From NCBI GenBank assembly GCA_043752345.1, contig JAYUYT010000012.1, forward strand, positions 1 through 17,725: a stretch of DNA of 17,725 bases, given 5' to 3'. Shown piece by piece: positions 13,837-17,725 of this stretch (the stretch's first letter is position 1; the number at the start of each line of letters is the position of its first letter). The notes under the pieces were generated by a model. The model did no database searches. It saw only the letters and a list, made by a program, of their open reading frames with translations, and was not told the DNA's origin. Made by a program: the position numbers and the translations under genes. This DNA comes from VFJL01 sp043752345. Its GTDB lineage: Bacteria; Pseudomonadota; Gammaproteobacteria; Burkholderiales; Nitrosomonadaceae.

Positions 13837-14916
13837 ATGAGCAAACAGCGCGTGGTAGTCGGGATGTCGGGCGGAGTCGATTCGGCCGTTGCGGCATTGC
13901 TGCTGAAACAGCAAGGCTACGACGTGGTCGGTCTGTTCATGAAGAATTGGGAGGACGATGACACTGATGAATACTGTTCCTCCCGCCAGGATCTGATCGA
14001 CGCCGCGTCGGTGGCGGATATTATCGACATTCCGTTGGAGGCGGTGAATTTCTCCACCGAATACAAGGAGCGGGTGTTCAGTCAGTTTCTTGCCGAATAC
14101 AAGGCGGGACGCACACCCAACCCGGACGTATTATGCAATGCAGAAATCAAGTTCAAAGCGTTTCTTGATCACGCGCTCAGTCTCGGCGCCAAGCATATTG
14201 CCACCGGTCATTACGCACAGGTGCGCGAAATAAACGGTGAGTTCCAGTTGCTGAAAGGCGAGGACGGAACCAAGGATCAGAGTTATTTTCTCTATCGCCT
14301 GAACCAGGCGCAGTTAGCCGGCACGCTGTTTCCGATCGGACATCTTTACAAGCGCGACGTGCGCAAAATTGCCCGAGATCACGGTTTGCCGAATTCCGCC
14401 AAGAAAGACAGCACCGGAATTTGTTTTATCGGCGAGCGTCCGTTCCGGGAATTTCTCAATCGCTATCTGCCGCATGAGCCGGGAGAAATACAGACTCCGG
14501 AGGGCGCAGTGGTGGGGAAGCATATCGGTCTGATGTATTACACCATCGGCCAGCGGCAGGGGCTGGGTATCGGCGGCACCAGGGACGGCGCTGGCGAACC
14601 GTGGTTTGTGGTCGGCAAGAATATGATGCAGAATATCTTGATCGTGGTGCAAGGTCACGATCATCCCGCATTATTCCGTCCCGTGCTCAGTGCTGCTGAC
14701 CTGACATGGATCAGCGGCCAAGCACCCCACTGCAACTGGGTCTATGCTGCCAAGATCCGTTATCGCCAGCCGGATGCTCCCTGCTTCATCACGTATCTTG
14801 GCGATGATAGATGTGAGATCGAATTCGCCCAGCCGCAATGGGCGGTGACGCCGGGGCAATCAGTGGTGGTTTACGAGAGCAAGGTATGTCTGGGAGGGGG
14901 AGTAATTACAGGATGA
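13837..14916 (+). CDS. mnmA: tRNA-specific 2-thiouridylase MnmA
   Basis: A 359-residue enzyme that makes 2-thiouridine at wobble position 34 of tRNA Lys, Glu and Gln, taking sulfur through the IscS-Tus relay. The PP-loop SGGVDS is at 11-16. The two catalytic cysteines are Cys100 in NPDVLCNAEIKF and Cys196 in STGICFIGE. GHYAQV and KDQSYFLYRL are family signatures. The C-terminal beta-barrel domain ends with the VYESKVCLGGGVI motif. The gene starts four bases after nudJ with no independent Shine-Dalgarno sequence, which implies coupled translation. It is convergent with the GST gene; only a weak hairpin separates them. Confidence 0.97.
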   Translation: MSKQRVVVGMSGGVDSAVAALLLKQQGYDVVGLFMKNWEDDDTDEYCSSRQDLIDAASVADIIDIPLEAVNFSTEYKERVFSQFLAEYKAGRTPNPDVLCNAEIKFKAFLDHALSLGAKHIATGHYAQVREINGEFQLLKGEDGTKDQSYFLYRLNQAQLAGTLFPIGHLYKRDVRKIARDHGLPNSAKKDSTGICFIGERPFREFLNRYLPHEPGEIQTPEGAVVGKHIGLMYYTIGQRQGLGIGGTRDGAGEPWFVVGKNMMQNILIVVQGHDHPALFRPVLSAADLTWISGQAPHCNWVYAAKIRYRQPDAPCFITYLGDDRCEIEFAQPQWAVTPGQSVVVYESKVCLGGGVITG

Positions 14917-14963
14917 TTGACGGTACTGGAATGTACCGCAGCTTTCATTCACACAGCCAGCAA

Positions 14964-15572
14964 TCACCCTTTTGGCATTGTTTCTACAAATGACGTTCTT
15001 TTTTCCAGTTTGTCGGCGAGGTCGGCAAGATTAGGGAAGGCGTTGCGCCACTCGACTTCCGGAAAACGAAAAACCAAATAACCCAGCGTACAGCCCAATG
15101 CGACATCAGCCAGCGTGTAGGCATTGTCGTCACACCATTTTTTGTTGCCCAGTTCGCGGGCAGCAGCTTCCAGACCCAGTGCGACCTTCTGCTGCTGACG
15201 CGCGATCCATTCCGGGCTTTGCTGGGCAGCAGGGCGCTTGCGTTCCAGGAAAATCGTAGAGGCGGCATCGCTGATCCCGTCTGCCAGCACTTCCCAGCGC
15301 TTGACCATGATGCGGTGCCGGTTGGACTCCGGAATCAGACGCGCTACTGGGCTGATATTGTCAAGATACTCGACGATCACGCGCGAATCGTACAACGGCG
15401 TTCCGTCTTCCATGATCAGTACCGGCACCTTGCCCAATGGATTGTAATCCGGTACCTGGCTGTCCACGGCCCACGGAATGTCTACCGCAAAGTCATAGCT
15501 GATGTGCTTCTCCGCCAGAACGATGCGCACCTTGCGCACGTAAGGGCTGGTGAGCGATCCGACAAGCTTCAT
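14964..15572 (-). CDS. Glutathione S-transferase family protein, YibF-like
   Basis: A 202-residue GST. The thioredoxin-like half has MKLVGSLTSPYVRKVRI, with Ser9 as the likely catalytic residue, LGKVPVLI with the cis-proline, and LYDSRVIVEYL with the glutathione-binding Asp-Ser. The helical half contains ADGISDAAS and ERKRPAAQQS, which match the E. coli YibF (GstB) group. It probably conjugates or reduces electrophiles with glutathione; the substrate is unknown. AGGGGA precedes the ATG on the minus strand, and a perfect TATAAT lies at 15613-15608, with no clear -35. It occupies the place of hflD between mnmA and purB in the E. coli order. Confidence 0.92.
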   Translation of the reverse strand: MKLVGSLTSPYVRKVRIVLAEKHISYDFAVDIPWAVDSQVPDYNPLGKVPVLIMEDGTPLYDSRVIVEYLDNISPVARLIPESNRHRIMVKRWEVLADGISDAASTIFLERKRPAAQQSPEWIARQQQKVALGLEAAARELGNKKWCDDNAYTLADVALGCTLGYLVFRFPEVEWRNAFPNLADLADKLEKRTSFVETMPKG

Positions 15573-15650
15573 GGTATCCCCTTGCTAGCAGTCTAATCGA
15601 ACCGCGGATTATACCGATTTTCGCTGCTGCATGGCATAAGTCAGAAGCCC

Positions 15651-15926
15651 AAGGAGCCACTGGACAAGTCCCACGCGGGTGCGACGGTGGCTTTGCGGGA
15701 TGGGATGCACGAAAGGCGAGGACGCGAATGGTTATTCCCTTCGCTACGAGCCTGACACCGCAGACCGCCCGCAAATCCCCGTCCCATAGGGTTGCGGTAA
15801 AATCTAGCGCTTGCTGTGTTGCGCTCCTTGGCTTCGTAGGCCAGCTACGACCTGTGTCGCGCGCCTTGCGATCATCCAGATTTTACCAGCAACGCGCTCC
15901 ACGGAGGACTTGTCCAGTGGCTCCTT
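15651..15926. mobile_element. 276-bp element with perfect 21-bp terminal inverted repeats (MITE-like)
   Basis: Bases 15651-15671 are the exact reverse complement of 15906-15926. Inside are further inverted repeats: TTTGCGGG/CCCGCAAA (15692-15699, 15768-15775), GGTAAAATCT/AGATTTTACC (15796-15805, 15878-15887, extended by GTTGC and GCAAC with one indel), and a central hairpin TCGTAG/CTACGA (15834-15850). No credible protein is encoded. AGTCA occurs at 15639-15643 and again at 15927-15931, a possible target duplication, but the left copy is seven bases away from the terminal repeat. It sits between the divergent gst and purB genes. The class and mobility are inferred; it could also be a nested pair of repeats. 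Confidence 0.7.
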
Positions 15927-15967
15927 AGTCACCTGTGTTAAAATGTGTAATCAACAGAAACAAGAAT

Positions 15968-17344
15968 ATGAATCCATCTCCACTCACTGCCCTGTCTCCC
16001 CTTGATGGCCGCTATCACGGCAAAGTTGCGGCACTACGGCCTTGTTTCAGTGAATATGCACTGATTCGTTACCGTGTACAGATTGAAATTGAATGGTTCA
16101 AAGCGTTAAGCCGGGAGCCCGCCATCAGCGAGGTGCCGGTGTTTTCCGCCAGCACCATCGCGCAACTCGACGATCTGGTGACGAACTTCTCCGAAGCTGA
16201 CGCGGAAGCAGTCAAGATTATCGAGGGCCGCACCAATCACGACGTCAAAGCCATCGAATACTGGCTCAAGCAACGTCTTGTGCAGAATAGCGAAATCACC
16301 GCGACGGTGGAATTTATTCATTTTGCCTGCACCTCGGAAGACATCAATAATCTTTCCCACGGACTGATGTTGATGCACAGCCGCGACCGGGTGCTGCTGC
16401 CGGCGCTGGGAAATATCATCACCAGACTCAGCGAGATGGCGCATCAACTGGCGGCGGTACCGATGCTTGCCCGCACGCACGGTCAGCCTGCCACCCCGAC
16501 GACCCTGGGCAAGGAACTTGCCAACTTTGTCCATCGCCTGCAACGCGGCTGCGAGCGGCTATCTGCCATAGCCGTACTCGGCAAAATTAATGGTGCGGTC
16601 GGTAATTACAACGCGCACCTTGCTGCTTACCCAAATTTTGACTGGGAAAAACTCGCCCAGGCTTTCGTCGAGAAACTGGGTCTGGAATTCAATCCCTATA
16701 CGACCCAGATCGAACCACACGATGCCATCGCGGAACTGCTCGACGCTTATGCACGTGTCAATACCGTGCTGCTGGATCTGGATCGCGACCTGTGGGGATA
16801 TATTTCGCTGGGTTATTTCACGCAAAAAACCAAAGCAGGCGAAGTCGGCTCGTCCACCATGCCGCACAAGGTCAATCCAATCGATTTCGAAAACTCGGAA
16901 GGCAATCTGGGTATCGCCAATGCATTGTTGCGACACCTGAGCGAGAAGCTGCCGGTGTCACGCTGGCAGCGTGATCTGACCGACTCCACCGTATTGCGCA
17001 ATCTGGGTGTGGCGCTGGGGCATACGCTGCTGGCATATGACTCCTGCAGCAAGGGACTCAGCAAGCTGGAAGCCAGTCCGGAGCGGTTAATGCAGGATCT
17101 GGAGAATGCCTGGGAAGTATTGGCGGAACCGATCCAGACGGTAATGCGCCGCTATGGCGTGCCCAATCCCTACGAGCAACTGAAGGAATTGACCCGCGGC
17201 AAGGGCGGCATTACTAAACAAGCGCTGCACCAGTTCATCGCCGGCCTCGCCGTGCCGGAAGCCGAGAAAACACGCTTGCTGCAAATGACGCCGCAAAACT
17301 ATACCGGCAAGGCTGCAGAGCTGGCACATAACATCGGCAAGTAA
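15968..17344 (+). CDS. purB: Adenylosuccinate lyase
   Basis: A 458-residue enzyme that splits SAICAR to AICAR and adenylosuccinate to AMP, releasing fumarate both times. The N-terminus LTALSPLDGRY is characteristic of the E. coli-type PurB. His171 in ARTHGQPATPTT is the catalytic acid. The signature loop GEVGSSTMPHKVNPIDFEN (291-309) holds the catalytic serine. ATG 15968 matches the family start; the frame opens at a GTG at 15935 but those residues are not conserved. No clear Shine-Dalgarno sequence is visible. TAAAAT at 15939-15944 is a fair -10, but its -35 position falls inside the right terminal repeat of the adjoining element. No obvious terminator follows. Confidence 0.97.
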   Translation: MNPSPLTALSPLDGRYHGKVAALRPCFSEYALIRYRVQIEIEWFKALSREPAISEVPVFSASTIAQLDDLVTNFSEADAEAVKIIEGRTNHDVKAIEYWLKQRLVQNSEITATVEFIHFACTSEDINNLSHGLMLMHSRDRVLLPALGNIITRLSEMAHQLAAVPMLARTHGQPATPTTLGKELANFVHRLQRGCERLSAIAVLGKINGAVGNYNAHLAAYPNFDWEKLAQAFVEKLGLEFNPYTTQIEPHDAIAELLDAYARVNTVLLDLDRDLWGYISLGYFTQKTKAGEVGSSTMPHKVNPIDFENSEGNLGIANALLRHLSEKLPVSRWQRDLTDSTVLRNLGVALGHTLLAYDSCSKGLSKLEASPERLMQDLENAWEVLAEPIQTVMRRYGVPNPYEQLKELTRGKGGITKQALHQFIAGLAVPEAEKTRLLQMTPQNYTGKAAELAHNIGK

Positions 17345-17453
17345 TTGCCCGCTTTTCTTTCCTGGAGGCTTTCCCGTCGCATCGGTCTTGGGCCAGGTAC
17401 CCCCACCCAGCGAGAGCAGCGTATCCAGCCTGCAATAAATTCCTTTTCCCCGG

Positions 17454-17481
17454 CTTGAAATCGGAAAAACTATCCCAATAT
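17454..17481 (+). promoter_or_regulatory. Sigma-32 (heat-shock) type promoter upstream of grpE
   Basis: CTTGAAA at 17454-17460 is an exact sigma-32 -35. After 13 bases comes CCCAATAT (17474-17481), one mismatch from CCCCATNT. The position, about 35 bases before the grpE ATG, fits RpoH control of a DnaK co-chaperone gene. Confidence 0.8.
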
Positions 17482-17514
17482 GCTCTGAACTGAAGAGCAA
17501 TGAGAGGGAGAGCC

Positions 17515-17725
17515 ATGCAACAGCCACAGAATCCACAAGACCAACCAGAACTGATCACAACCATGGATGAAACCAATGCACCGGGAACCGGCGAAAATAA
17601 ATCAGTGGAACCAGTAATGGATACCATGCCGAGTCTGGAGCAGTTGCTGAAGAAAGCTGAGCTAGATGCTGCCGAGCATCACGATGCCTGGCTGCGTGCC
17701 AAAGCTGATACCGAGAATATCCGCA
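17515..17725 (+). CDS. grpE: GrpE, nucleotide exchange factor of DnaK (5' part, runs off the window)
   Basis: The first 70 residues are visible. An acidic and Gln-rich disordered N-terminus is followed by the start of the long dimerisation helix, LEQLLKKAELDAAEHHDAW, and by LRAKADTENIR, a GrpE signature segment. GrpE releases ADP from DnaK and acts as a thermosensor. A GAGAGGGAGAG Shine-Dalgarno region precedes ATG 17515, and a sigma-32-like promoter lies upstream. In many proteobacteria dnaK and dnaJ follow. The gene is cut only by the window edge. Confidence 0.93.
   Translation, partial: MQQPQNPQDQPELITTMDETNAPGTGENKSVEPVMDTMPSLEQLLKKAELDAAEHHDAWLRAKADTENIR

Noticed and set aside
14921..14938. 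Hairpin CGGTAC/GTACCG between the convergent mnmA and gst genes
   Set aside because: Six-bp stem with no T tract on either side; too weak to call a terminator.
15493..15928. Open frames on both strands over the 276-bp element (for example 15728-15928 plus, 15493-15774 minus)
   Set aside because: They follow the inverted repeats, lack ribosome binding sites, and the minus-strand one overlaps the real gst start.
17087..17627. Minus-strand frames across the purB end and the grpE start
   Set aside because: They overlap two well-supported genes and show no family features.
1..17725. CRISPR array, prophage attachment sites or a plasmid origin
   Set aside because: No regularly spaced direct repeats, integrase, replication protein or iterons were seen on reading both strands.

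Overview
The window reads as a chromosomal segment of a betaproteobacterium, most likely a member of the Nitrosomonadaceae (Nitrosomonas-like). This rests on the style of the housekeeping proteins (ClpA, ClpS, Icd, MnmA, PurB, GrpE), the moderate GC content, the cspA/clpS/clpA next to icd arrangement, and the number of short repeats and broken genes. The taxon is an inference from remembered protein style, not from a search.

Layout. (1) 1-643: the 3' half of a regulator-type ATPase gene with a STAS-like DUF4325 domain; its 5' part has been replaced by unrelated sequence. (2) 861-3006: a set of accessory genes: a UPF0149/SEC-C metal-binding protein, a vapBC toxin-antitoxin pair with a palindrome upstream, a C-poor low-complexity tract, and a DUF6933-like protein. 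(3) 3128-4342: an exported protein made almost entirely of 42-residue tetratricopeptide repeats. (4) 4343-6068: about 1.7 kb with no convincing gene, but with palindromes, a diverged duplicated block, hairpins and scraps of open frame. It looks like a decayed accessory locus. (5) 6069-8734: a DUF4143-type AAA ATPase, an exported secretin-like protein, and a dodecin lacking the flavin-stacking Trp. (6) 8758-17725: the core block. A strong bidirectional terminator separates dodecin from clpA. clpS-clpA is divergent from cspA, followed by icd (minus strand), nudJ-mnmA (plus), a YibF-like glutathione S-transferase (minus), a 276-bp inverted-repeat element, purB (plus), and the start of grpE behind a sigma-32-like promoter.

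How the genes work together. ClpS delivers N-degron substrates to the ClpA unfoldase, which works with ClpP (not in this window). A Csp-family gene divergent from clpS-clpA is also the E. coli arrangement (cspD/clpS-clpA). icd, nudJ, mnmA and purB recall the E. coli icd-rluE-nudJ-mnmA-hflD-purB neighbourhood, with a GST gene and a repeat element in place of hflD. GrpE is the nucleotide exchange factor of DnaK and probably opens a grpE-dnaK-dnaJ cluster beyond the right edge.

I did not find a compelling undescribed multi-gene system. The best leads are the structured gene-free region 4343-6068 and its ATPase neighbour, the 276-bp element set against the purB promoter, the broken DUF4325 gene, and the low-complexity tract after vapC.
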